Shown: positions 27,483 through 37,476 of the stretch, piece after piece
Layout: each line of letters begins with the position of its first letter
Position numbering within the stretch: position 1 is the first letter of the stretch
Assembly (NCBI RefSeq): GCF_900104725.1
Contig: NZ_LT629758.1
Location: forward strand, 8,146,001-8,210,000
Direction of reading: 5' to 3'
DNA: 64,000 bases
Source of the DNA: Actinoplanes derwentensis
GTDB lineage: Bacteria > Actinomycetota > Actinomycetes > Mycobacteriales > Micromonosporaceae
The notes under the pieces: generated by a model
What the model saw: only the letters and a program-made list of their open reading frames with translations
The model's database searches: none
Told to the model about the DNA's origin: nothing
Program-made: the position numbers and the translations under genes

Positions 27483-30200
27483 ATGTCTGCCCTGTTCGCC
27501 GGTTCACGCCGTGCGTCACCCTGGCTCAATCGGCGCCGGGTCGTTCCCGCGGCGGCCGCCCTCGCGGTTCTGGCCGCCGCGGCGGTCTGGGCCGTCCGCC
27601 CGTCATCCGAGCCGTGGACCAGTGAGGATCTGCGGCTCGCCGGTGACGCGGTGGAGTTGGACGCCCGCTTCTACCTGCCCGCCGACCGGGACTCAAAGGT
27701 GCCCGCGGTCCTGCTGGCGCACGGTTTCGGCGGCACCAAGGACTCGGTCCGTTCGGACGCCGAGTCGCTGGCCGAGCAGGGTTACGCGGTCCTGACCTAC
27801 ACTGCCCGCGGTTTCGGCCGCAGCACCGGGCAGATCCACCTGGACAGCCCGGATCACGAGGTCAAGGACGCACAGCTGCTGCTCGACTGGCTGGCGACCC
27901 GTCCCGAGGTGGTCACCGACGCCGCGAACGACCCGAAGGTCGCCGTGGTCGGCGGCTCCTACGGCGGTGCCCTGGCCCTGCTGCTCGCCGGCCAGGACCA
28001 GCGGGTCGACGCGATCGTCCCGCAGATCACCTGGAACGACCTGAGCGAGTCCCTGGTCCCGGGCGGCGTCTTCAAGAAGAGCTGGGCCGGTTACTTCTTC
28101 GGCAACGGTGCCGCGACCCTGACGCTGGGCGGCGGCCGTGGCCAGGAGCAGGGCGATCCCGCCTGTGGCCGGTTCGCCGAGGACGTCTGCAAGGCCTACC
28201 TGCAGATGGCCACCACCGGTATCCCGGACGAGACCACTACCGCGCTGCTGCGCGAGTCCAGCCCGGCCACCGTGCTCGACAAGATCAAGGCGCCGACGCT
28301 GCTGATCCAGGGCGCGGTCGACAGCCTCTTCCCGCTCTCCGAGGCGGACGCCAACGCCAAGGGCATCGCCGCGACCGGCACCCCGGTCAAGGTCGCCTGG
28401 TTCACCGGCGGCCACGACGGCGGCGAGGGCCCCGGCACCGACTCGGACCGGGTGAAATACCTCACGCTCCAGTGGCTGGAGCACTACCTCAAGGGCGACG
28501 GCGACACGCCGAGTGACGCCTTCACCTGGTCGCGGGTGGCCGGGTTCAGCGCGATGGACCGGGATCTGGTCACCAACGGTTACTCCGCGGACGCGTACCC
28601 GGGAATCGCCGGAACCGGCACCGCCGACGTCGCGCTCACCGGGGCGGCGCAGCCGATCGCCAACCCGCCGAACGGCAACCCCGGCGCCATCTCCTCGTTG
28701 CCCGGTATCGGCGGCCGGCTGACCTCGCTGCTCAGCGGCGGTGTCGCGATGGACATCCCCGGACAGCACGCCAACTGGGAGTCCGCCCCGCTGACCGGCT
28801 CGATCGACGTGGCCGGTGCGCCGACGGTGAAACTGCGGGCCGCGTCACCGACCGGCGAGGCGACCCTCTTCGTCAAGCTCTACGACGTAGACCCGAACGG
28901 CACGTCCACGCTCAGTGCCGGTCTGGTGGCGCCGATCCGGCTCACCGGCCTGCCAGCCGACGTCGGCCAGGCCCAGCCGGTCACCGTCACGCTGCCGGCG
29001 ATCGTCCGGCAGATCGAGGCGGGTCACACGATCCGGATCACCGTCGCCACCTCCGACCAGGCCTTCCTCAGCCCGGCCACGCCGGCCGTCTACACCGTGG
29101 CGGTGGAGTCCACGCTCACGCTGCCCACTCTGGTCGGCACCCCGATCGCCGATCCCGGCAGCATCTGGTGGTACGCCCTGGCCGGTGTCCTCGGCGTGAT
29201 CGTTCTCGGTCTGCTGGTGCTGCTGCTGATCCGCCGGGCGCTGCACCGCCGCCGGGACGTGACGATCGTCGCCGAACACGCCGACACCCCGCTCGTGGTG
29301 AACGGGCTGCGCAAGGCGTACGGCGACGGTTTCGTGGCGGTCCAGGAGATCAGTTTCACGGTCCAGCGCGGCCAGGTCGTCGGCCTGCTCGGCCCGAACG
29401 GTGCCGGCAAGACCACCACCCTGCGGGTGCTGATGGGCCTGACCCAGCCGACCGCCGGCGAGATCTTCGTCTTCGGGCACCGGCTGGTCTCCGGCGCCCC
29501 GATCCTGTCCCGGGTCGGCGCGCTGGTCGAAGGCCCCGGTTTCCTGCCGCACCTGAGCGGTTACGAGAACCTGAAGGCGTACTGGCAGGCCACCGGCCGC
29601 CCGTGGGCGGACGCCCGGTTCGACGAGGCCCTGGAGATCGCCGGCCTGGGCGACTCGGTGCACCGCAAGACCCGCAAGTACAGCCACGGCATGCGCCAGC
29701 GTCTGGCCATCGCTCAGGCCATGCTCGGCCTGCCCGAACTGCTGGTCCTCGACGAGCCGACGGACGGTCTCGACCCGCCGCAGATCGCCGAGATGCGCCG
29801 GGTCCTGCAGCGGTACGCCACCGACGGCCGCGCGGTGCTGGTCTCCAGCCACCTGCTCGCCGAGGTGGAACAGACCTGCACCCACGCGGTGGTGGTCAAC
29901 AAGGGCCGGATCGTGGCGTCCGGCCCGGTCGACGACATCGTCGGCGACTCGCCGTCGGTGCAGCTCGACGTCTCCGACGTGCCGGCCGCGACCCGGGTCC
30001 TGGAGGAGCTGGGCGTGCTCTCGGTCAAGACCGAAGGCACCAGCCTGATCGTCGAGATGAACGGCACCGCCCGCTCCGAGGTGGTCGCGTCCCTGGTCGG
30101 AGCCGGTGTCGGCGTCGACCGCCTGGTGCCGCGCCGGCGCCTGGAAGACGCGTTCCTGTCCCTGGTCGGCGACAACTCCCGAGGAAGTGGGGACCGATGA
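27483..30200 (+). CDS. Fusion of S15-type alpha/beta hydrolase with ABC transporter ATPase
   Basis: This 905-residue protein has an unusual order. An N-terminal anchor (residues about 20-38) is followed by an alpha/beta hydrolase of the CocE/Xaa-Pro peptidase type, with HGFGGTKDS, the nucleophile Ser in GGSYGGALA near residue 157, Asp in QGAVDSLFP near 279 and His in TGGHDGGEG near 310. A jelly-roll C-terminal domain of that family comes next. A second membrane helix (ALAGVLGVIVLGLLVLLLI, about 563-582) precedes a full ABC ATPase with Walker A GPNGAGKTTT near 638, signature YSHGMRQRLAIAQ, and LLVLDEPTDGLDPP. The hydrolase would be outside and the ATPase inside. TAGCGT ends seven bases before the ATG. 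The stop overlaps the permease start (ATGA). The substrate is unknown. Confidence 0.88.
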   Translation: MSALFAGSRRASPWLNRRRVVPAAAALAVLAAAAVWAVRPSSEPWTSEDLRLAGDAVELDARFYLPADRDSKVPAVLLAHGFGGTKDSVRSDAESLAEQGYAVLTYTARGFGRSTGQIHLDSPDHEVKDAQLLLDWLATRPEVVTDAANDPKVAVVGGSYGGALALLLAGQDQRVDAIVPQITWNDLSESLVPGGVFKKSWAGYFFGNGAATLTLGGGRGQEQGDPACGRFAEDVCKAYLQMATTGIPDETTTALLRESSPATVLDKIKAPTLLIQGAVDSLFPLSEADANAKGIAATGTPVKVAWFTGGHDGGEGPGTDSDRVKYLTLQWLEHYLKGDGDTPSDAFTWSRVAGFSAMDRDLVTNGYSADAYPGIAGTGTADVALTGAAQPIANPPNGNPGAISSLPGIGGRLTSLLSGGVAMDIPGQHANWESAPLTGSIDVAGAPTVKLRAASPTGEATLFVKLYDVDPNGTSTLSAGLVAPIRLTGLPADVGQAQPVTVTLPAIVRQIEAGHTIRITVATSDQAFLSPATPAVYTVAVESTLTLPTLVGTPIADPGSIWWYALAGVLGVIVLGLLVLLLIRRALHRRRDVTIVAEHADTPLVVNGLRKAYGDGFVAVQEISFTVQRGQVVGLLGPNGAGKTTTLRVLMGLTQPTAGEIFVFGHRLVSGAPILSRVGALVEGPGFLPHLSGYENLKAYWQATGRPWADARFDEALEIAGLGDSVHRKTRKYSHGMRQRLAIAQAMLGLPELLVLDEPTDGLDPPQIAEMRRVLQRYATDGRAVLVSSHLLAEVEQTCTHAVVVNKGRIVASGPVDDIVGDSPSVQLDVSDVPAATRVLEELGVLSVKTEGTSLIVEMNGTARSEVVASLVGAGVGVDRLVPRRRLEDAFLSLVGDNSRGSGDR

Positions 30201-31069
30201 CCACCGTCGAAGCGGCCGCGGGCTACAAGGCCTCGCGCACGTTGCCGATCTGGGCGGAGGTGCGCCGCCAGGCGTCCCGCCGCCGTACCCAGCTCAGCCT
30301 CGGTTTCATGGTGCTGCTGCCGGTGATCGTGCTGCTCGCCTTCGAGTTCGGCGGCGGCCGGCGCGACGACGACGGGGACGGCGGTGGTGGCGGCGCGTTC
30401 AGCAGCATGGCCGACCTGGCCACCTCCGGCGGATTGAACTTCGCCCTCTTCGGCCTGGCCGTCTCGGCGAGTTTCCTGCTGGTCGTGGTGGTGGCGCTGT
30501 TCTTCGGCGACACGGTGGCCAGCGAGGCGAGCTGGGGCAGCCTGCGCTACCTGCTGGCGATCCCGGTGCCCCGCGCCCGGTTGCTCGGCGCCAAGCTGAT
30601 CGTGGCCGGCGGTTACTCGCTGCTGGCTCTGCTCCTGCTTACCGGCACCGGCCTGCTGATCGGCACGCTGCGTTACGGCTGGTCCCCACTCGGCAGCACC
30701 ATCGCCGCCGAGATCTCCCCGGCCGAGGGTGTGCTGCGACTGCTCGGCATCACCGCGTACCTGGCCACCACGATGCTGGTGGTGGCCGGTCTGGCCTTCC
30801 TGCTGTCGGTCCTGACCGACGCGGCGCTGGGCGCGGTCGGCGGTGCCGTCCTGCTCTGGATCATGTCGACCATCCTCGACCAGATCGATGCACTGGGTGA
30901 CATCCGCAACGCCCTCCCCACCCACTACACCGACGCGTGGATGGGCCTGCTCTCCACACCGGTGCAGACCGAGGACATGGCAAAGGGCGCGATCTCCGCG
31001 ATCATCTACGCGACCATCTTCTGGGGGGCGGCCTTCTACCGGTTCACCCGCAAGGACGTCACTTCTTGA
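30197..31069 (+). CDS. ABC transporter permease (ABC-2 type)
   Basis: This 290-residue membrane protein has about six hydrophobic segments (for example LGFMVLLPVIVLLAFEF, ALFGLAVSASFLLVVVVALF, LIVAGGYSLLALLLLTGTGL). The first extracytoplasmic loop has an odd acidic, glycine-rich stretch (GGGRRDDDGDGGGGG). The layout matches ABC-2 type exporters or lipid/antibiotic efflux permeases. It overlaps the hydrolase-ATPase gene by four bases (ATGA), so the two are made together, and it would supply the membrane channel for that ATPase. A large hairpin follows. Confidence 0.86.
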   Translation: MTTVEAAAGYKASRTLPIWAEVRRQASRRRTQLSLGFMVLLPVIVLLAFEFGGGRRDDDGDGGGGGAFSSMADLATSGGLNFALFGLAVSASFLLVVVVALFFGDTVASEASWGSLRYLLAIPVPRARLLGAKLIVAGGYSLLALLLLTGTGLLIGTLRYGWSPLGSTIAAEISPAEGVLRLLGITAYLATTMLVVAGLAFLLSVLTDAALGAVGGAVLLWIMSTILDQIDALGDIRNALPTHYTDAWMGLLSTPVQTEDMAKGAISAIIYATIFWGAAFYRFTRKDVTS

Positions 31070-31101
31070 TTTTGTACGAATAGGAAAAGCCCAGTGATCA
31101 G

Positions 31102-31145
31102 CGGCGGCAGATGCGGGCGGTCCTCCAGACCGCCCCCTGCCGCCG
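31102..31145 (+). terminator. Nested hairpin after the ABC operon
   Basis: An outer CGGCGGCA / TGCCGCCG stem encloses GGGCGGTC-CTCCA-GACCGCCC. It lies 33 bases past the permease stop. There is no T-run, but its strength and place fit a terminator. Confidence 0.7.
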
Positions 31146-31193
31146 GGTCATGCATAGGGATATCGATTGACGGCACCGCCGCCAGCCGGTGAC

Positions 31194-32108
31194 ATGACCG
31201 TCGTGACAACCTTCCGGATCCGCCCCGCCCGCCCCGACGACGCTGAGGCGGTGGTCGCACTCCGCGCGCTCGTCTACCCGTACCTGGTGCGGAGCGAGGA
31301 GTCCACCCGCCGTCAGATCGCCGTGCCGTCGCCCGGTGAGGACCGGGCCGGCCTTGTCGCCGAGACGGCCGGTGAGGTGGTCGGCTGGGTCGCCGCGCTG
31401 CGGGATCCCCGTTCCGAGGACCGGGAGTTCGGGCGGATCTCGCAGTGCCACGTGAACCCGGCGTATCGCGGTCGCGGCATCGGCACGGCTCTGCTCGCCG
31501 AGGCCGCCGCCCATCTGCGCACGATCGGAGTGCGCCGGGCCGGGTCCCTGATCACGCCGGACGCGATCGGGTTCGCTGAGCGCCGGGGATTCCAGGCGTC
31601 GTCGCGGGTGATGCGCTTCTCGGCTCGTGAGCTGCGGAATCCGCCGTGTGTTCCGCCGCGCCAGGACGGGATCGAGCTGTGCTCGGTGCGGGACGTGGCG
31701 GAGGCGGCGCTGTACCGGGCCGAACTGGAGGCGACCGGTGACGTGCCCGAGGAGGTGCCGTCCGGGCCGTCGTCGTACGACACCTGGCGTCACGAGATCT
31801 GGGATGAGCCGGGACTGGACCGGGACTCCAGCACGGTGGCGCTGGCCGGGGCCCAGGTGGTGGCGTTCACGTTGCTCATGCGAGACGGCGAGCGGGTGTG
31901 GTCGGACATGACGGCCACCGTTGGAGACCATCGGGGGCGAGGGCTCGCGCTCATGGTCAAGGTGGCGGCTCTGCGCCGGGCGGCGGCCGGCGGGGTGACG
32001 GTCGCCTATGCCAGCAACGCCGGGGAGAACGCGCCGATGCTGGCCGTCAACACGCGCCTGGGATATCAGCCGATCGCGACCAAGGCCTTCTGCTCGACCG
32101 TGCTCTAG
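31194..32108 (+). CDS. Tandem GNAT acetyltransferase
   Basis: This protein of about 304 residues holds two GNAT domains. The first has the CoA loop CHVNPAYRGRGIGTALLAEA. The second is shorter and weaker, with ATVGDHRGRGLALMVKVAAL and the C-terminal NAPMLAVNTRLGYQPI typical of motif B. Double GNAT proteins of this size are common in actinomycetes (MshD is one), but the substrate is unknown here. The ATG at 31194 was preferred. A TTG 27 bases upstream, with TAGGGA six bases before it, is a real alternative and would add nine residues. Confidence 0.8.
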   Translation: MTVVTTFRIRPARPDDAEAVVALRALVYPYLVRSEESTRRQIAVPSPGEDRAGLVAETAGEVVGWVAALRDPRSEDREFGRISQCHVNPAYRGRGIGTALLAEAAAHLRTIGVRRAGSLITPDAIGFAERRGFQASSRVMRFSARELRNPPCVPPRQDGIELCSVRDVAEAALYRAELEATGDVPEEVPSGPSSYDTWRHEIWDEPGLDRDSSTVALAGAQVVAFTLLMRDGERVWSDMTATVGDHRGRGLALMVKVAALRRAAAGGVTVAYASNAGENAPMLAVNTRLGYQPIATKAFCSTVL

Positions 32109-32253
32109 ACGTACGAAATCAAAGGGTTTAGAGGTTTTCGGGGGAGCCCGAGGGGTAGGAAACGGCAGGATCGAAAGGAGGTCGCTCACACCTCGGGAAG
32201 ACCGTATGGCGTTGGCGGAATCTCGTCGTAAGGTGTGGGAAACAACTGAATAC

Positions 32254-32389
32254 CTCATCCAGAGGGGCAGAGGGATACGGCCCGATGAAGCCCCGGCAAC
32301 CACCGCGCAGCAGTTCTCGATGACGAGAAGCGACGTGGCAGGTGCTAATTCCGTCCCCGTTCCGGCAGGTCGCCGCGGGGAAAGATGAG
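32254..32389 (+). ncRNA. SAM-I (S-box) riboswitch
   Basis: All the conserved parts of the S-box aptamer are present in order. P1 is CTCATC pairing with GATGAG at the end. Then come CAGAGGGGCAGAGGGATAC and GGCCCGATGAAGCCCCGGCA (P2, kink turn), a variable P3 with an ACGTGGC return, the invariant GGTGCTAATTCC, a P4 hairpin, and the closing GGAAAGATGAG. The aptamer ends 11 bases before the thrC ATG, and the ribosome site (GAGAGGA) abuts and partly overlaps the 3' strand of P1. No separate terminator lies between, so control of translation start is the likely mechanism. Confidence 0.95.
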
Positions 32390-32400
32390 AGGAAACTCTG

Positions 32401-33684
32401 ATGACGTCTGTCGTTGACGCACCCTCCAGCACCTTCACGTCGCCCGCTCGCGGCCTGATCTGTCGCGCCTGCAGCGCTGAGTACCCGCTCGCCGCACAGC
32501 ACGCCTGTTACGAGTGTTTCGGCCCGCTCGAGGTCGCCTACGACGAGGCGGCGCTCGCGCGGGTGACCCGGGCCCAGATCGAGGCGGGCCCGCAGAACAT
32601 CTGGCGCTATGCGGCTCTGCTGCCGGCCGGCCAGGACCCAGCCACCCGGGTGACGCTGAACCCCGGCATGACTCCGCTGGTGCCGGCTCCGGCCCTGGCC
32701 GCGGCGCTCGGCATCCAGGCGCCGCTGTTCATCAAGGACGACTCGCAGAACCCGACCCACTCGTTCAAGGACCGGGTCGTCTCGGTGGCCCTGACCGCGG
32801 CCAAGGAGCTGGGCTTCAACCGGTTCTCCTGCGCCTCCACCGGCAACCTGGCCAACTCGGTCGCCGCCCACGCGGCCCGTGCCGGGGTGCCGAGCATCGT
32901 CTTCATCCCCGCCGACCTGGAGCAAGGAAAGATCATCACGACCGCGGTGTACGGCGGTGAACTGGTCGCCATCGAGGGCTCCTACGACGACGTGAACCGC
33001 CTGTGCAGCGAGCTGGTGGAGACCGACGAGTTCGAGGACACCGCGTTCGTCAACGTGAACGTGCGGCCGTTCTACGCCGAGGGCTCCAAGACGCTCGGCT
33101 ACGAGGTGGCCGAGCAGCTCGGCTGGCGGATCCCGGCCCAGGTGGTCATCCCGATGGCCTCCGGCGAGCTGCTCACCAAGGTGGACAAGGCGTTCTCCGA
33201 ACTGGTCGAGATCGGACTGGTCGAGGCCCCCGAGGGTGGCTGGACCGTCTTCGGCGCCCAGTCCGAGGGCTGCAACCCGATCGCGGTCGCGCTGCACGCC
33301 GACACCGACGTGATCACCCCGGTCAAGCCGACCGGCATCGCCAAGTCGCTGAACATCGGCGACCCGGCCGCCGGGCCGTACGCGATCGAGGCCGTCCGCC
33401 GCACCGGCGGCTGGATGGACTACGCGAACGACGACGAGATCCGCGACGGCATCCGGCTGCTGGCGGAGACGACCGGTGTATTCGCCGAGACCGCGGGCGG
33501 CACCACCGTCGCGGTGCTGAAGAAACTGGTGGCGAGCGGCAAGCTCGACCCCACCAAGGAGACCGTCGTCTACAACACCGGTGAGGGCCTGAAGACCCTC
33601 GACGCGGTGGCCGGCCAGGTTGGACCGACTCACACGATCAAGCCGTCCCTGAAAGGCGCTCGCGAGGCTGGCCTGCTCGGATAG
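32401..33684 (+). CDS. thrC: Threonine synthase
   Basis: This 427-residue PLP enzyme converts O-phosphohomoserine to threonine. The N-terminus has a zinc-ribbon-like CRACSAEYPLAAQHACYECF, seen in many threonine synthases. The PLP lysine is in NPTHSFKDRVVSVA. The phosphate and cofactor loops are SCASTGNLANSVAAHAARAG and the C-terminal ETAGGTTVAVLKKL and YNTGEGLKTLD. The ribosome site GAGAGGA abuts a SAM-I riboswitch, so expression should respond to S-adenosylmethionine. The link makes sense because O-phosphohomoserine or homoserine feeds both threonine and methionine. A hairpin follows the stop. Confidence 0.95.
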   Translation: MTSVVDAPSSTFTSPARGLICRACSAEYPLAAQHACYECFGPLEVAYDEAALARVTRAQIEAGPQNIWRYAALLPAGQDPATRVTLNPGMTPLVPAPALAAALGIQAPLFIKDDSQNPTHSFKDRVVSVALTAAKELGFNRFSCASTGNLANSVAAHAARAGVPSIVFIPADLEQGKIITTAVYGGELVAIEGSYDDVNRLCSELVETDEFEDTAFVNVNVRPFYAEGSKTLGYEVAEQLGWRIPAQVVIPMASGELLTKVDKAFSELVEIGLVEAPEGGWTVFGAQSEGCNPIAVALHADTDVITPVKPTGIAKSLNIGDPAAGPYAIEAVRRTGGWMDYANDDEIRDGIRLLAETTGVFAETAGGTTVAVLKKLVASGKLDPTKETVVYNTGEGLKTLDAVAGQVGPTHTIKPSLKGAREAGLLG

Positions 33685-33692
33685 CAGAAAGT

Positions 33693-33711
33693 AACCGGCG
33701 AGAAGCCGGTT
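33693..33711 (+). terminator. Hairpin after thrC
   Basis: A perfect 7-bp stem, AACCGGC / GCCGGTT, with loop GAGAA sits nine bases past the thrC stop. There is no T-run. The 150 bases that follow up to the next convergent gene hold no clear gene. Confidence 0.5.
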
Positions 33712-33862
33712 GTCGAAGATTCCCTCCTCCGAGGACTTGCACTCCGATCTCCGGATCGGCAGGATGCTCTCTGCGGGAGGATGCGACGCCGTACGAGGCC
33801 CCTCACCTGGACATTGGCGACAATCTCCGAGGGACCCAACGACCCAGCGCTGACCCATTGGG

Positions 33863-34393
33863 CTACGTGCCCGGAGGCGCTGTGCGTCCTTCCTCCCGAC
33901 CAACTTCCCCGCTCGGCGGTGTCATCGGCTTCCTTCGGCGGCTGATGACCCGCTGCAGCGAGGGCCGCAACGGCAGCTCTTCCGGGTAGGCCCCGTCGGC
34001 CAGCCCCGCGTTCTTCTCGAACCAGTTGCGCACTCCGTAAGACCTGGTCAGCGCGATCGACCAGCCACACGCCAGCCAGTAAGCGGGCCAGAACAGCGGG
34101 CCGAGGAACGCGTACTGGCTCGCGTGCCGGCATTCGTGAGTGAACAGCCGGACCCGCCGCTCGTCCCGCTCGTCGAGCAGCCACTCCGCGGTCCGCTTCG
34201 TGATGATCACCGAGCCGACCGTGAAACAGGTCCCGGCCGGAAAACGGAACCGGTAGTTCTCGGCGATCAGCACCCCGTGCCGCCCACGCCGGATCCGGGT
34301 GCCGGTGAGACCCGCGACCAGCAGCCCGGCCAGGGTGGTCCCGTTCACCGCGGTCAGGGTGGTCCGCGCCCGGTGCCAGCCCCGCCCGGCCAT
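33863..34393 (-). CDS. HExxH-containing membrane-associated protein (putative metallopeptidase)
   Basis: This protein of about 176 residues has a zinc-protease-like motif, [20 protein letters not shown], in which HECRH fits HExxH. The flanking pattern (H, then Q, then GP and hydrophobic residues) recalls small predicted peptidase-like domains that dip into the membrane. The segment before it ([20 protein letters not shown]) may be a beta domain, and [16 protein letters not shown] after the motif is hydrophobic. The C-terminus is basic and probably disordered. The ATG lies one base past the TGA of the upstream GNAT gene, so both are one transcript. Peptidase activity is inferred from the motif only. 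Confidence 0.6.
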   Translation of the reverse strand: MAGRGWHRARTTLTAVNGTTLAGLLVAGLTGTRIRRGRHGVLIAENYRFRFPAGTCFTVGSVIITKRTAEWLLDERDERRVRLFTHECRHASQYAFLGPLFWPAYWLACGWSIALTRSYGVRNWFEKNAGLADGAYPEELPLRPSLQRVISRRRKPMTPPSGEVGREEGRTAPPGT

Positions 34394-34394
34394 C

Positions 34395-34898
34395 TCAGAC
34401 CCGCCGGCGCATCTGCAGCTCACTCATGACCGGCACGGTCGGATGCGGCAGGCGGACACCGGTGTCGATGAAACCCAGTTTCTGGTACGCCCGGACCGCC
34501 CGATCGTTGCCACAGACCACTTCGAGCATCAGCTCGTCGCGCCCCGCCGCAGCGGACCAGTCGGCGACCGCCTCGATCAGCTGCCCCAGTACCTTGCCGC
34601 CCCGGTGAGCCGGTGTCAGGTAGACCGCGTAGATGATCGTGCAGCCCGGCTCCTCGGGCAGCGTGGTCCCGCCGGCGTGCCCGATCAGCGGCCCGCCCGG
34701 GTCCGCGACGAACTGGGCCGTCCCGAACCCCTGCGACGACTCCCGGATCCGCTGGCGGTAGCTCTCGTGCGGCCGGGCCGCCGCCTGCGCCAGCGTCTCC
34801 AGGAAGGCCAGGGGACTGTCCGCCAGCATCTCCAGCCGCAGAGCGCGCATCCGCCCGGCGTCCTGGGGTCGCACCCGGTGCACGGTCCAGTTCTCCAT
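34395..34898 (-). CDS. GNAT family N-acetyltransferase
   Basis: This 167-residue GNAT enzyme shows [20 protein letters not shown] (CoA-binding motif A) and [20 protein letters not shown] (motif B). The N-terminal [20 protein letters not shown] is typical of the RimI/PhnO-like group. The substrate is unknown. Its stop codon is directly followed by the HExxH protein's start, so the two are coupled. Confidence 0.85.
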   Translation of the reverse strand: MENWTVHRVRPQDAGRMRALRLEMLADSPLAFLETLAQAAARPHESYRQRIRESSQGFGTAQFVADPGGPLIGHAGGTTLPEEPGCTIIYAVYLTPAHRGGKVLGQLIEAVADWSAAAGRDELMLEVVCGNDRAVRAYQKLGFIDTGVRLPHPTVPVMSELQMRRRV

Positions 34899-34976
34899 GG
34901 CTAATCCCTACCGCCGGGACACGCACTCGGCAACCGGGTTGCCGCAGAGCGAGTGGCCTGATCGGGTCATGATTCG

Positions 34977-35255
34977 ATGATGAACGATGAAGGTCTCCGG
35001 CTCCTCCGCGCCCGCCCGTGGGCCGGCGGGTACGACGATCCGTGGGTGCTGGCGCTCGCCTCCGTCGCCGTCGCGGTGTTCTCCGTCGTGCGGGGATGGT
35101 TGTCGGAGCCCGGCCCGGATCCGGTACCCCTCGGGTGGAACCTGGCGTACACGGTCATCATCGTCGGCTGGTCGATTGCGGTGCTCGTCACTGCGCGGCC
35201 GGCCACCGTCGAGCCGGCCGTACAGGCCGCTGACCAGGCCCGTCAAGATCCTTAG
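34977..35255 (+). CDS. Small two-helix membrane protein
   Basis: This 92-residue protein has two clear membrane helices, WVLALASVAVAVFSVVRGWL and LAYTVIIVGWSIAVLVTA, joined by a short Pro/Gly-rich loop. The short ends are charged. I do not recognise a family. Two ATG codons in a row can start it. It lies just upstream of the groEL promoter region. The hydrophobic pattern is coherent only in this frame, which supports it as a real gene. Confidence 0.6.
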   Translation: MMNDEGLRLLRARPWAGGYDDPWVLALASVAVAVFSVVRGWLSEPGPDPVPLGWNLAYTVIIVGWSIAVLVTARPATVEPAVQAADQARQDP

Positions 35256-35301
35256 CCGAAACGGCGGCCCCTGATGGGGTTTCGCGGGAAGATGGGGTTT
35301 C

Positions 35302-37178
<1,877 letters not shown>

Positions 37179-37188
37179 GTCCAGTCGT

Positions 37189-37223
37189 AAAAAAGGCGGG
37201 CCGCGAAAGCGGCCCGCCTTTTT
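37189..37223 (+). terminator. Rho-independent terminator after groEL
   Basis: The stem AAAAAGGCGGGCCGC / GCGGCCCGCCTTTTT has a GAAA tetraloop, with T-runs on both strands. It is a textbook bidirectional terminator 11 bases after the stop. Confidence 0.95.
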
Positions 37224-37248
37224 GCATGCCCGCAAACACCCCGAACCC

Positions 37249-37420
37249 GAACTCACCACGCTGCGGGTTGCCCGTTCGTACTGTGCCGAGTCGGGGTGCG
37301 ATAACTCACCACGCGGTGGGCAACTGCTTGCAGTGTGCCGAGTTGGGGTGCGAATCGAGCCCGGACTCATCACGCAACGGGTGTCTGCTCGCAGTGGGCT
37401 TGGCCGGGGTTCGGATCGGA
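37249..37420. repeat. Three degenerate direct repeats of about 55-60 bp
   Basis: Units start at 37250, 37303 and 37364 with (A/G)ACTCAYCACGC, then continue through a GGG block, CTGCTYGCAGTG-like sequence and GTGCCGAGTYGGGGTGCGA. They lie in the non-coding gap between groEL and the surface protein gene. A related piece, TGCGATTCGAGCCGTAACTC then ACCACGC, occurs at 13965-13991. No gene is seen here. They may be remnants of an intergenic repeat family. Confidence 0.65.
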
Positions 37421-37430
37421 TGTCGCGGGG

Positions 37431-37470
37431 ATGCAGAGGGGCCCGGCCGATCGGCCGGGCCCCTCTGCAT
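37431..37470 (-). terminator. Perfect 40-bp palindrome behind the surface protein gene
   Basis: The half ATGCAGAGGGGCCCGGCCGA is followed with no spacer by its exact reverse complement, giving a perfect 20-bp arm palindrome. It ends six bases before the stop codon end of the surface protein gene on the minus strand and is the likely terminator. There is no T-run. The lack of a loop and the perfect symmetry are unusual. Confidence 0.75.
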
Positions 37471-37476
37471 ACGCCG

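Noticed and set aside
33740..33870. tRNA-like segment on the minus strand (GCACGTAGCCCAATGGGTCA and, 100 bases on, GGAGTGCAAGTCCTC)
   Set aside because: The arms do not pair into a cloverleaf, the T stem is not complementary and the distance is too large. It is probably chance.
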